Source: Clitoria ternatea (taxonomy: Eukaryota; Streptophyta; Magnoliopsida; Fabales; Fabaceae). Taken from it: a stretch of DNA of 64,000 nucleotides. The DNA is taken from assembly GCA_037962975.1 (NCBI GenBank), contig CM075673.1:148634667-148698666 (forward strand), given 5' to 3'. Positions 34,743 to 44,420 of this stretch are shown piece by piece (the first letter of the stretch is position 1; every line of letters begins with the position of its first letter). Made by a program: the position numbers and the translations under genes. The notes under the pieces were generated by a model. That model did not search any database. It was not told the origin of the DNA and saw only the letters and a list, made by a program, of their open reading frames with translations.

Positions 34743-35651
34743 TTAGCGTTAGGGGATTACCTGGGAAACAAAGTAAGCGCTGGAGACGAAGCTGAAGAAA
34801 GGCCAATAAAGACCACGCGTAAGGTGTGCTAGTCTGCATGACAAACCGAGAAGTGGTTGACATTATTTACATAATCTCAAAGGTAAAACAACATAGTAGA
34901 GATGTAGCATTATTTACACAGCAATAACTTCTTAGTGATCTAGAGACTTGGAATCCATGTGAGAATGAGTCCATGAGAGAGGCAACAGAGACTACATTTG
35001 CATTATTAAACATTCTAAGGGTTGATTATAGAGACTCGTCATGTTAGATTGAATTCAGATAAATCCTACATGCATAAGGTATGCGGTCAAGTCACACCAA
35101 ACATAGGTGATGAAGAAGAAGAGAAGAAGAGTAAGTGACTCTATCAGGGTTGTGGAATTTCATTAATGAGATTTGGTCAGCTTGTAGAGGGGAGAAGACC
35201 ATAATTTTCACAACAAATTTTATGGAGAAGCTTGATCCTACTCTTATTAGGAGATGAAGGATCCCAAGAATTAGACATATGTTGTCATAATAGTTTTGGT
35301 TACCTACTTTCCAAACCCCTATAAGGTTATATGGAGGAGAAGACTATATGAGATGACCTCTTACTCTTAATGGTGAATATTTTATTAAATTTAGGGACAG
35401 GGCCATAAAATAGCTGCATATGGTGAATATTCTATTTCCAAAAAAATCTCAAATGAAGGAATTCTATGGAATAGAACACCAAAATCTTAATTACAAGCAA
35501 GATTTGTAAGAAAATCAATTGTTTTATTGTAAATTAGCATAAGAGGATTACCTGGAAAAGTGACACAACTATAGAGACAAAGCTGAAGAGACACGAACAG
35601 AGACCACACGATGTGTAGATCTGCATGGAAAACTAAAAAAAGGTTGACATG
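34743..35651 (-). repeat. Duplicated splice-border module
   Basis: Segments at 34743-34864 and 35533-35651 are related: both contain RGGATTACCTGG, then GAGACRAAGCTGAAGA, GACCACRCG, TCTGCATG and GGTTGACAT. On the - strand CCAGGTAATCC reads as an exon end followed by a GTAAT donor. It looks like a duplicated non-coding leader exon. Confidence 0.55.
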
Positions 35652-37224
35652 TTATAAAGTTTCTGTTATGAAAAGCAAAATTCAAAAGGAAACTAATCCT
35701 GACATGCTATAAATTCATGTTATAAATTTTTTGTTTTGAAAAGAAAAATTGAAAAAGCAACTGATCTTGACAACCCGTTTACGTTAACTTGTAATTCTTT
35801 ATTATAAATTTTACATCTGAAGAATTTTTCCTAGACTATAATTTATTTGAAGTTATTTTATCTTATTTTTTGTCTACTAAAAGGGGAGAGTATGTAAAAG
35901 AAAGACATGTTTCTAAAGCAGGGCATAAGAGATGCAAAAGAAAATTCAATATTAGATTTAGAAGGAGGCAAGTATGTATTCAGACTTTTCTCATATTGAA
36001 GGTTGAGCTTGCAAACAAGGTAAAAACAGGGTGTAAATCATTATACAACAATTGTAAATGAACTGTATTAAGCATTAAATTTGTAAGGTTCCTAAAACAA
36101 AAATAGTGTCCATAGAAAATATAAATTTGGGTTGGCCCAGAGAAAAAGTTCATTTTCTTTGTCTCATTTCATGTCATATTCAACTTCAGCAATAAATTTT
36201 TACTTAAGTCTTTGTTACACAAAGATGGAACATCCAAAGAGAAGAAAGAAAAGAGGGACCAATCCGATTTTTAGAAACTCTGATTCCAGGCATTCCAAAG
36301 CTATGCAGAATAGAGGGATCAATCAGGCTTTTGGAAACTCTGATTGCTTGGCAGAAAACCTCTAGGGCTATTATATGGAGGTTGTTTGAATAAATATGAT
36401 ATATAAAAAAGTATATTTCATTTACATATATGCATTTGGATACATAAAATTGTTCATTTAAAACTAACCAACCGACCAAGTAAAGACTAAAATTAATCGG
36501 ATTGTTCATTTAAAATTAATCATGTTCAACTATAGATGCTCTATGGTGGTTTATATATAATTGTCTTGTACAGTTTCTACTGGTTCCTGAATGCAGAATT
36601 GTTCAAGTATGGATGCTTTATGGTAGTTTATATATAATTATCAACTTGGTGGCTTATTATTCTAGAAAACTGTATGCTAATGGGAGGTGCTATTGACACC
36701 CGGAAGCTCAATGAAAATAAAGGTTTCTCTGTGGATCACAGACCTTTATGTGGCAGGATCACATGGAGTGGAAAAGGAAGCTAAAAGAAGCAAAGGTCAG
36801 TGTTGAAGCCCTAAAACAAAGTATCAGTGGAATAACTGAAAACCTAGGACATAGGATTATACATTACCACTAAATTATTTAGCTTTGGATGTGAGTTTTG
36901 AATATATAATTATGTCACTGCTTATGGTGATGTTACATGATTAGACAAAAACTGTATTACATGACAAGGAAATTGAAAAAAAAAATTAAGCAATCCTATT
37001 TTGTAAGTACCAAACGCTTTTCTGTTTTATTTTTACTCGAATTATATCCTAAATTGTTTTAAAACCACTGTCTTTTAATAGGAAAGTATTAATTCATTAA
37101 TACTTGTTAAAATTGTTAGTAGAAAGCACTAGTGCAAAAATTGGATATAACAACGGGATATATTCATGGGTTGTAGTGGATCAGTGATAAAAACATGCGC
37201 GGTGGCATTTTTGAAATTAAAAGG

Positions 37225-37650
37225 TGAATGATATAATCAGAGAAAACTATATATCCACGGTTAACATCATAACCGTCATCGTACATGTCAATATATATTC
37301 ACGGTTGAGAAGTCAACCGTGGAAATATAGTACCTGAAATATATATCCACGGTTATGTGCACAACCGTGGATATATATTCATGGTATGATCAGGGTTATG
37401 ATGTTAACCGTGGATATATATTGATGTCTATAATGACGGTTGTATTTTTAACCGTGGATATATACTTCAGGTTTTAGGGTTTAATTACTGGGTGCTATAT
37501 GTCCACGGTTGTATATATAACTGTGATTATAGATTTAATATTTATCCACGGTTGGGGTCGTAACCGTGGATAAATAGTTAACATTTATCCACAGTTCTTT
37601 GTTCAACCGTGAATATATGTGTAATATATTCACGGTTTCAAGGGGAACCG
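37225..37650. repeat. 5' subterminal array of CACTA-3
   Basis: About a dozen inverted pairs of the type ATATCCACGGTT...AACCGTGGATATATA are spaced 20-45 bp apart. The core CACGGTT/AACCGTG is the same as in CACTA-1 and CACTA-2, but the outer bases differ (TATCCAC or TATTCAC instead of AAGCAC). Confidence 0.9.
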
Positions 37651-38005
37651 TGAATATACATCCTTTCTGAAACTTCAAAAGCCGCGCCTTTCAGCCTTTT
37701 TTCACTTTCTCTTCTTCTTTCGCGCTGGTTATTGTCGTCTTCTTCCTCGTCCTCCTCTTTGCTGGTCGTAGGCTTCTGCGTTCCCTTCCTTCTTCTTTCG
37801 TGTGCGCTTCTTCTTCTTTGTTCACCATTGTCTGGTAAGTGTTCCCTTGCCCTTCTTCTTTCGTTCACTTTTTAGCCCTACTTCTTTGTTATGCTTTATC
37901 ACTTTTTAGCAATAAAAAAGGAATATAGATTATGGGCAAGGGACAAAGATTTTGTAGGCTTGATAAGTAATATGTGAAAGAGAATCAAATTTTATTAAAA
38001 CAAAC

Positions 38006-38724
38006 CTGGTGAGTGTCAAACAAATTACAAATATAAATGCCAAAGTCTCTTTGAAGCCAAACAGTATCTTTATCTACATAATGCATGACCTGATTAAAGC
38101 ACGAAAAGGGTCAAGAAATTACAAGAAGAGACAAATATTTTGAATAAAGAGAAAAACCAATGGTGCGAAACAAACCTTCCTTTTGGCAGGGTCCATGAAC
38201 ACTTCCCTTAGATAAGGTCCAATATGAGAGTGAAGTCTTAAAGTGTCCACCAAAAAATCTTCTGTCCCTGTTGAGATTTGCATCAAACAGGTTAACCCTT
38301 GGAATGACCGATATTGGTTATGTTCCAAATCAACCTAAAATATAAAAAAAATGTCAAAAGAATGTAGAAAGCAAGGAAAATTGTAGATGTCCAACAAAGG
38401 AAGTACAATGTTCAAAAATCAAATGAAAGAAAGTGATTATGTTTTACCGCAAACTCATCAACAGAATGCAGCTTGGCAGCCAATTCCTCCAAATCATTGA
38501 CTGTCTCCACAAGCTTGAAACTTTCAACTTTGGGAGGCTTCACAGGAACAATACCCTCAACATCTTTGTCAACCAAGTTAAAAACAGAGACATGTTCCTG
38601 AAAACACACCATGCAAATTCTTTAATACCACTGTAAAAAACGAAAAATGATAAAGTATATATACATATTAAAAAAAAAATCTAACCATAGGATGGATGAA
38701 CTTCTTATCATGATGATCCCATTG
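38006..38724 (-). pseudogene. Captured RRP6-like (exosome 3'-5' exonuclease) gene fragment, four exons
   Basis: Four collinear exons on the - strand keep their splice sites. Partial exon at about 38724-38686 gives KKFIHPM. Exon 38597-38448 (150 bp) includes FNLVDKDVEGIVPVKPPKVE and ends HSVDEFA. Exon 38334-38176 (159 bp) gives VDLEHNQYRSFQGLTCLMQI and HIGPYLREVFMDPAKRK. Exon 38089-38006 (84 bp) gives WLQRDFGIYICNLFDT. Introns of 88, 113 and 86 bp have GT...AG borders, and the three full exons are multiples of three. The protein matches the DEDD exonuclease N-terminus of plant RRP6-like nuclear exosome factors, including the DLE motif. The HGAD-type second motif reads HYVD here, and the rest of the exonuclease and HRDC domains are absent, so it cannot be active. 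Retained introns show DNA-level capture. Its antisense position relative to the transposase suggests possible antisense or siRNA output (inference). Confidence 0.88.
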
Positions 38725-38933
38725 TAAAAAAATTTGATAAACTTTTCATTTTCTATGTAATGAAAAGTTACATTTCACTTATATAATGTTATTGCTGTTG
38801 TTGTTGGTTACTCGTATATAATGTTATTTCTGTCTATTGTATGTATGTGGTTTTCAATCTTGCAAACTCGTAGGCTCATACTAGTTAGTATGAAAGTTTT
38901 TGTGCATATGAGTGAACCGTAGTTCCCCGTTTG

Positions 38934-38988
38934 AGATTCGACACAAATGGTCATTAAATTAATTAATTTCATCGTTTGTGTTGAATCT
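38934..38988. repeat. Short hairpin upstream of CACTA-3 transposase
   Basis: AGATTCGACACAAATG (38934-38949) pairs with CGTTTGTGTTGAATCT (38973-38988) with two non-Watson-Crick positions. The 23-base loop is itself centred on a TTAATTAATT palindrome, so the stem could extend. Confidence 0.8.
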
Positions 38989-39009
38989 TGAATTGTCCGT
39001 TTGGACAGT

Positions 39010-39269
39010 TTGGGATGAACAATTATTTTTTATACGTCATTTTTAGTATGTACAAGTTAGGAGTTATTTTAAAATTTGATAAACTTTTGGTAACTTGCAT
39101 TTTGTGTTGTTCTCTGGGTGCATATTTGGTTGTGGTTGAATTTGATTTGACCACTCTCATTTTGTGTACTTAGAGACCAATGCGAAATGCTGCTGAAATT
39201 TCATCAAATTTTAAAATAACTCCTAACCTGTATATTAGAATGACGTATAAAAACAATTGTCATCCTGAA
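39010..39269. repeat. About 65-bp inverted repeat just before the CACTA-3 transposase start
   Basis: The left arm 39010-39077 (starts TGGGATGAACAATTATT, ends TTAGGAGTTATTTTAAAATT) is the inverted partner of 39206-39269 (starts AAATTTTAAAATAACTCC, ends ATTGTCATCCTGAA). A 128-base loop contains the conserved leader block. A transcript across it would fold into a long hairpin 66 bases before the ATG at 39335. Confidence 0.88.
39167..39203 (+). promoter_or_regulatory. Conserved CACTA leader block, copy in CACTA-3
   Basis: It reads TACTTAGAGACCAATG followed by CGAAATGCTGCTGAAATTTC and a final A, and matches 34092-34128 (opposite strand) at 33 of 37 positions. It lies in the loop of the inverted repeat, 131 bases before the transposase ATG. 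Confidence 0.7.
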
Positions 39270-39334
39270 TGGGTATAGGACCACCACCTTGTGGAAAAAG
39301 TGAGGTTGATCATAGCACCTTGTAAACAGTTGGC

Positions 39335-40262
39335 ATGGATCAGAGTTGGATAACTGCATTACGCCTAAGTCTAGAGTACGAGGGGGGAGTTGAATCATTT
39401 ATAGAATTCGTAGCGAGGAATGCAGTGGAGGTGAATGGAAAGTATTTTTGCCCTTGTGTGAGATGCTTGAACCTGCGTCGGGTAGACTTGGAAGAGGTGC
39501 GAGAGCATCTACTGTATGACGGTTTTCTGCGTAGTTATACGCGTTGGATATGGCATGGTGAAGATGTGGTGGTGCTAAGTAACAACTCTCAAACTGAAAA
39601 TCGAAGCTCGATGCATGACACCGATGTCGACATGGATGACCGACTCGAGGATATGATCCGTGATGTGGGGGTAGAAGGTTTTAAGAAAGCTTATGTATAT
39701 ACGACTTTGTGTGAGGACTCTAAGCAGCCGTTGTATCCAAACTGCATCAATTTCACGAGGTTATCAACAGTTTTGCGATTGTTTAATTTGAAGGCCATAA
39801 ACGGGTGGATGGATAAAAGTTTCACTGACTTACTGAAGTTGTTGAAAGAAATGCTCCCAGCTGGAAACACCTTGCCGAATCGTAACTATGAGGCCAAAAA
39901 GGTGTTGTGTCCTATGGGTTTGGAGTATGGGAAAATACATGCATGCCCAAATGATTGTGTATTATTCCGGGGTGAGTTAGAAATGCTGCATCGATGTCCT
40001 AGGTGTGGGGTGTCACGGTATAAGAAGAAAGGGGGGATTCTGATGAGGTATGCACTAAAGGGTCTCCTGCAAAGGTGTTGTGGTATCTACCTATAGTTCC
40101 AAGACTAAAGCATCTGTTTGCCAATGCAGATGATGCAAAACTTATAAGATGGCATGCTGATGAGAGGGTTATTGATGGACTACTTAGGCATCCGGCCGAT
40201 GGATCGCAATGGAAGAAAATGGATCGTCATGACCACCATGAAGGCTTGTGGGAAAATATTTC
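39335..40262 (+). pseudogene. TNP2-type transposase of CACTA-3, internally deleted and frameshifted
   Basis: The ATG at 39335 opens a 253-codon frame. Residues 1-80 match the transposase-associated zinc-binding N-terminus (MDQSWITALRLSLEYEGGVE, then CPCVRCLN and SYTRWIWHGE). After an acidic linker comes the start of the Transposase_21 region (YPNCINFTRLSTVLRLFNLK, MGLEYGKIHACPNDCVLFRG, CPRCGVSRYKKKGG). A frameshift near 40035 moves the family sequence to another frame (AKVLWYLPIVPRLKHLFANA, DAKLIRWHADERVIDGLLRH), which ends at 40269 after HDHHEGLWENISS. The catalytic core that should follow is missing, so the gene is an internally deleted derivative. Confidence 0.88.
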
Positions 40263-40384
40263 ATCTTAATAGGGTATTAATCTTGTTAGTGATTCATTGA
40301 ATTACATGTTATATTAGTTATTCATTGTTTTAAATGTTATATTAAATATTTGACAGTTTTGTTTCCTTGTTTGGATAGATACTC

Positions 40385-40516
40385 ATGGCTGACCAGGATG
40401 GACGATCCAGGTCTGACTCACAGGCCAGTGGTTCCTCTGCTCGGAAGAGTAGAGGTGTTACCCAGATGCCAGACGTTGCACTTAGGCGTCACCGGGGAGA
40501 GAGGCTCCTTGTTGAC
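40385..40516 (+). pseudogene. TNPA-like ORF start, truncated by RE3 junction
   Basis: After a TTGGATAG acceptor, ATG at 40385 opens MADQDGRSRSDSQASGSSAR followed by RGVTQMPDVALRRHRGERLL. A Ser-rich start and an RGxTxMxxxALRR...GERL motif are typical of the DNA-binding partner protein of plant CACTA elements. The frame runs directly into reversed retrotransposon gag sequence at about 40517, and the rest of the gene is absent. Confidence 0.65.
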
Positions 40517-40952
40517 AAGTCGTGATGGATCCTTTAGTAAGAGAGTATAACCACGCCCTTGCTTTATCTCTTAAGGAGAAAGGGAAAAGTCTTAAGCGAA
40601 TGGCATCATTGGTGGCTCCGTTCATCTTCAGGGTGTCACAGTATTCAAGAAAGATTTGAAGGTGAAGATTTGGATCTTCGGAGGGTAATCCCCCGAATTG
40701 GTTCTGTTGAACCATTGAGAGTAGTGAAGGCTTCAATTCAAAATTGTTAGCCTCCACTGTGGGTCTAAGGATGCTAGATCCTCTCCCATTGGTGCTTGGA
40801 GCGGTAAAATCTCTTAAGGGTCTGTGTTGGTCTGCCATTTGTTTTTCTTTTTGTTCTTTTTGTTGTTTTTGTTGTTTTCTCAAAGCTCTAAGGGTACGTT
40901 CTATCTCAGGGTCAAATCCTAAGTTTAGATCGACACTATGGCTTCGTCGCAT
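40517..40952 (-). pseudogene. RE3 gag, N-terminal part
   Basis: The ATG at 40952 starts MRRSHSVDLNLGFDPEIERT. A Lys/Gln-rich segment follows, then the retrotransposon gag domain (about residues 75-145: EANNFELKPSLLSMVQQ, QFGGLPSEDPNLHLQIFLEY, RLRLFPFSLRDKARAWLYSL). After TKGSITT the frame leaves retroelement sequence and crosses into CACTA-3. About 145 codons remain, roughly the first third of a typical Gag. Confidence 0.85.
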
Positions 40953-41125
40953 AAATAGAAAATAAATGACAAATAAAACAAATAATTACAAAAATAAAAC
41001 AGATACACAGAATCAAAATACAAAATTACAAAGAAAATAAAAATAAAAATAAAAAATAACAATAAAAATATTAACAAGTATGATCTAATCGAATTTCAAT
41101 ATTGCCGATATTTGAGGGACAACAG

Positions 41126-41143
41126 TCCCCGGCAACGGCGCCA
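41126..41143 (-). other. RE3 primer-binding site (tRNA-Asp)
   Basis: The - strand reads TGGCGCCGTTGCCGGGGA, exactly complementary to the 3' end of plant tRNA-Asp(GUC) including CCA. It lies six bases inside the LTR end at 41150. Confidence 0.9.
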
Positions 41144-42479
41144 AAAACTTGACAGGATCCGCAAGCGCACGGGTTATGTCGCGTAATATAAAAGATTATC
41201 GTTCTCCACAGGGACTGTGTTCAAAGTACCAGCATATTGAAATTTAATTATCCACACAATTAATTTTTAAGATTTTTATAAAATAAAGCACAAATTAAAG
41301 TTGCACAGAATATGAATAAATATAAAAATAAAATTTACTTGACACTAAAAAAAATCAGAGTTGAGAGTATCTTGGGATTTTGGGGGATTAAGACTCTATT
41401 TTATATTTAATGAATTTTAACTTTTCATAAATAAGAATCGAATTAAGTTTTCCAAGCGAATTTTCCAAAAGCTAATTAATATGTTCCTCTCGGAATCCTA
41501 TTAATGTACCTAACCTATGGAAAGCGCTGCTTAATCCTCAGAAAGGCCCATTATCGTTTTATGAAAATCCCTTTTATTTCCTCAAAAGAATTTTGATTAC
41601 TTTCACGGTTTTACCGAGGTCACAAAAAGCATTTCAAAAATCTTAGGTTTAGTTCAAAGCTTTCCGGTAAAAATAAATCTCTCGATTCTATTTATTACCT
41701 AAACTTACTAATATACCCGTAAGTATACAGTTTTATCATTTAGGTTCTTGTTAGGAATTACTAAAAGCATTAAGCATAATTGAACTAAATGGAAAACAGA
41801 AATTTATTTAATTCCAAGTCAAAATAACATTAAAATAAAATATTATCATACCCCCTTTATCCCAAGATAATTAATTTAGCTACTCATGAAATAATTTAAA
41901 TTTATGTAAATAATGGAAAAATAAAACATACAAGACATGGTAAAAATAAAGACTTACGGGTTTCTCCAAAAGCTCAAAATAATTTACCACTTGTATTTCC
42001 TTTTTGCAATATTCTCCACCAATTACAAATTTAAATTCTCACTTTTACAGCCCTCACACTCTTACAAAGTAAAAGAAAGAAAAGAAAATAGAAAGAAAGA
42101 GAAGAAAAATGAACAGAGAAAGAAAAATAGAAAAAGAAGAAAACTAAAGAGAAAAGGAGAGAAAGTAACAAAGAAAGAAAATAAATCTGATGGTAATTGA
42201 TGGAAGTGATGATTGATGCTATGCTCCTGGTTGCTCTCCCTTTTATAGGCGAATGGATGAATGAATCCAGCTAAGGAAACGCGTTAAAATTTGCAAGTGG
42301 GAGAAACTTTCGGTGCATGTGAATTCCAACTGTGCCAACTTGTTTCCAATTTGCATATTTAATATTTCCAATAATTCGGTGCTTGGATTTTAGTGAAGAT
42401 TGGTGCAGAATGATGAAATTCATAGTGAAAAAATGTTATTTTCCCACAAATCCGAGTGAAAGCTTGCTGGACGATGTTG

Positions 42480-43140
42480 GTGAGTGAACTGGACAGTGTG
42501 GAGAGGAGTTGCTGTTAGATGGAGATCTGGACGTTGTGGGCTGGACGGTGTTGAATTGATGAAAAGTCTGGGCGGTCTTGAGAGGGTTACTGGGCGGTGT
42601 TATATATTAGAAGAAGAAAGGGAGACGGTGTTGGGAAGTTGGGCGGTGTGTTGAGGTGAGGATGGTTGGGCGGTGTGTTGAGGTGAGGACGGTTGGGCGG
42701 TGTGTTGAGATGAGGACGGTTGGGCGGTATCATGTATTAGAAGAAGAAAGGGAGACGGTGTTGGGAAATGAGGACGGTTGGACGGTGTGTTGAGAGGTGG
42801 GGACGGTTGTGGATGGAAAGGAAAAGAGTCTGGGCGGAGTTGTGGATTAGGAGCCTGGGCGGTGTTGGTTGATGGATTACTGGGTGGTATTGGTTGATGG
42901 ATTACTGGGCGGTGTCATGGATTAGGAGCCTGGGCGGTGTTGGTTGGAGAGAAGTCTGGGCGGTATGGATGGAAAGGAAAGGTGAAGTGGGACGGTGTGT
43001 GGTATGGATTAGAAGGGGACAGCGGATAGAAGAGAGGAATGTGGGTCGGTTTTGAAAGGAGAAGGGACGGTGTTGTGGCTTGAAAGAAAGTAGAAGGAGA
43101 CGGTGTTGATGGAGGTAGTGATCCGGTGTTGCATTTGTGA
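42480..43140. repeat. GGGCGGTGTTG-type minisatellite in RE3 LTR
   Basis: More than 20 irregular copies of (T/A)GG(G/A)CGGTGT(T)G occur, with longer units such as TTGGGCGGTGTGTTGAGGTG (42650-42720) and TACTGGGCGGTGT...TTGATGGATTACTGG (42860-42920). Confidence 0.85.
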
Positions 43141-43269
43141 AGAATTGGGTCGGTGTTTGGAGGAGAACCGATCGGTGATGAAGCTGAATGAAAGGACGGG
43201 TGAAGACTTACTGAAGAGCATCTTTCATTCAGTCGGAATTGACTGCAGAAAGACTCGGAACCGTCTGAA

Positions 43270-44115
43270 ACATTCACTCGGCTGTCTCTGAATTTGGACC
43301 ACTCGGTTAAAGTTCTGCTCGAATTTTGCATTGGAATTCACTCGGACAAATTTATTTACTCATTCAAATGATAAAATCACATCTTCACTCGGAAGTCCGA
43401 GTTAATTTCCACTCGGATTTGACTTCACTTTCACTCAGAAACTTGGACTTTGAAGAACTGGAATCTGGCTGATAGAATTCTTCCATGTCCGAGCCTTGCT
43501 TTGCTCGGAAATGCATCTTTCTGACCCAATTTACTCGGAATTCCTTTCCTTGGAGAATTCTCACTCGGGCTCAGTGTGAAACTTGAGAGTCTGCCCGAGT
43601 GTGATTCATTTCCGGTCGGATTTTTCCTTCCTTGCTAAGAATTACTCGGAAATGCTTTGTTCTGCTTGAGAATGTCATTTTCTCTGAGTGAGACTACTCG
43701 GATTCCTCCTTAGTCAGCATTTATTCATTTCAGTGGCCTCTTCTACTCGGAATCCATTCACTCGGAACAGCTTTCACTCGGATTAGTTGCAATCAGAAAG
43801 CTCCCACTCGGATTCACTTCAATCAGCAAGCTTTTCACTCGGAAAATAGCTTTGGACATATTTGTTGGAGGTCAGTCTCCTTTTTTCACTCGAAATGGAT
43901 GCAGTCGGGGAGTTTCCACTCGGAATCACCTTTAACCGAGACTTATTCCATTTCAGCATTGGTCCTTCACTCCAGTCAGCTATTTATCACTCGGAATGGC
44001 TTTGACAGGGAACATTTCACTCGGATTTTCCTCGAACAGTGCAGTATTCCACTCGGCATTGCTCTATTCTGAGTCCTTCCACTCGAATTTGGTCATTTCT
44101 GAGTTATCCCACTCG
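43270..44115 (-). repeat. CCGAGTG motif array in RE3 LTR
   Basis: About 25 copies of (C)ACTCGGA on the + strand (sense TCCGAGTG) recur every 20-50 bp. The motif is the same, and in the same orientation relative to the element, as in sLTR2 and RE2. Confidence 0.88.
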
Positions 44116-44420
44116 GATTTGGCCATTTTGAGTCGGATTTCAGTGCTCTGAGTCAGAATTTTGCTTTCTGAGTCGAATTTCAGCTTTAAAAAGAGAATTC
44201 TTTCCACTTTAGGCTTGTTCTTCTTGTTTCTTTATCATTTTATGGTTGTTTTTCTCTTGTTTTTGACCCTTTATTTCCTTAATTCCTGCAAAATAACATA
44301 CCCAAGTAGAATAGAGTGGAAAGAAAGCAAAAATTGCAATAAATAAAGGAAATATAGTAGATAATGACTAAAATCCTAAGCAATTTAGACCTAATTTATT
44401 ATATTATAAAGCATTTATCA

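Larger units (their letters stand above)
33914..37126. other. CACTA-B leader/intron region upstream of transposase
   Basis: No coding gene is supported. It contains the conserved 37-nt block (34092-34128), the second CCAAAATTTTGG block, and two internal duplications. The remainder is AT-rich. Small ORFs at 36132-36365 and 35870-36061 have no recognisable motif. AAG at 37124-37126 is the left duplication of CACTA-3. Confidence 0.55.
40517..44420 (-). mobile_element. Truncated Athila/Tat-like Ty3/Gypsy fragment (RE3)
   Basis: Read on the - strand, it has one LTR (44420-41150, TGATAAATGC...GGATCCTGTCA), a tRNA-Asp primer site, and the first part of gag (40952-about 40517). The rest of gag, all of pol and the second LTR are missing, and no 5-bp duplication is present. 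It joins the TNPA-like exon of CACTA-3 on the left and CACTA-3 subterminal sequence on the right (GGTTTCAGTT from 44421). The tRNA-Asp primer and the gag type point to the Athila/Tat group, unlike RE1 and RE2. Confidence 0.85.
41150..44420 (-). repeat. RE3 5' LTR (3.27 kb)
   Basis: TG...CA ends on the - strand. It contains a CCGAGTG array (43270-44115), a GGCGGTGTTG minisatellite region (42480-43140) and an AG-rich tract (42065-42180) whose Lys/Arg-rich open frame is not a gene. Confidence 0.8.

Noticed and set aside
37638..37868. Arg/Glu-rich open frame on the - strand
   Set aside because: It is the antisense of a pyrimidine-rich stretch (TCTTCTTC) after the CACTA-3 subterminal array, with no motif.
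40482..40516. Last 12 codons of the RE3 gag open frame (CQQGASLPGDA)
   Set aside because: These codons are the reverse complement of the CACTA-3 TNPA-like ORF, not gag. The gag part ends at the junction.
42065..42200. Lys/Arg/Glu-rich open frame (+)
   Set aside because: It is an AG-rich low-complexity tract in the RE3 LTR.
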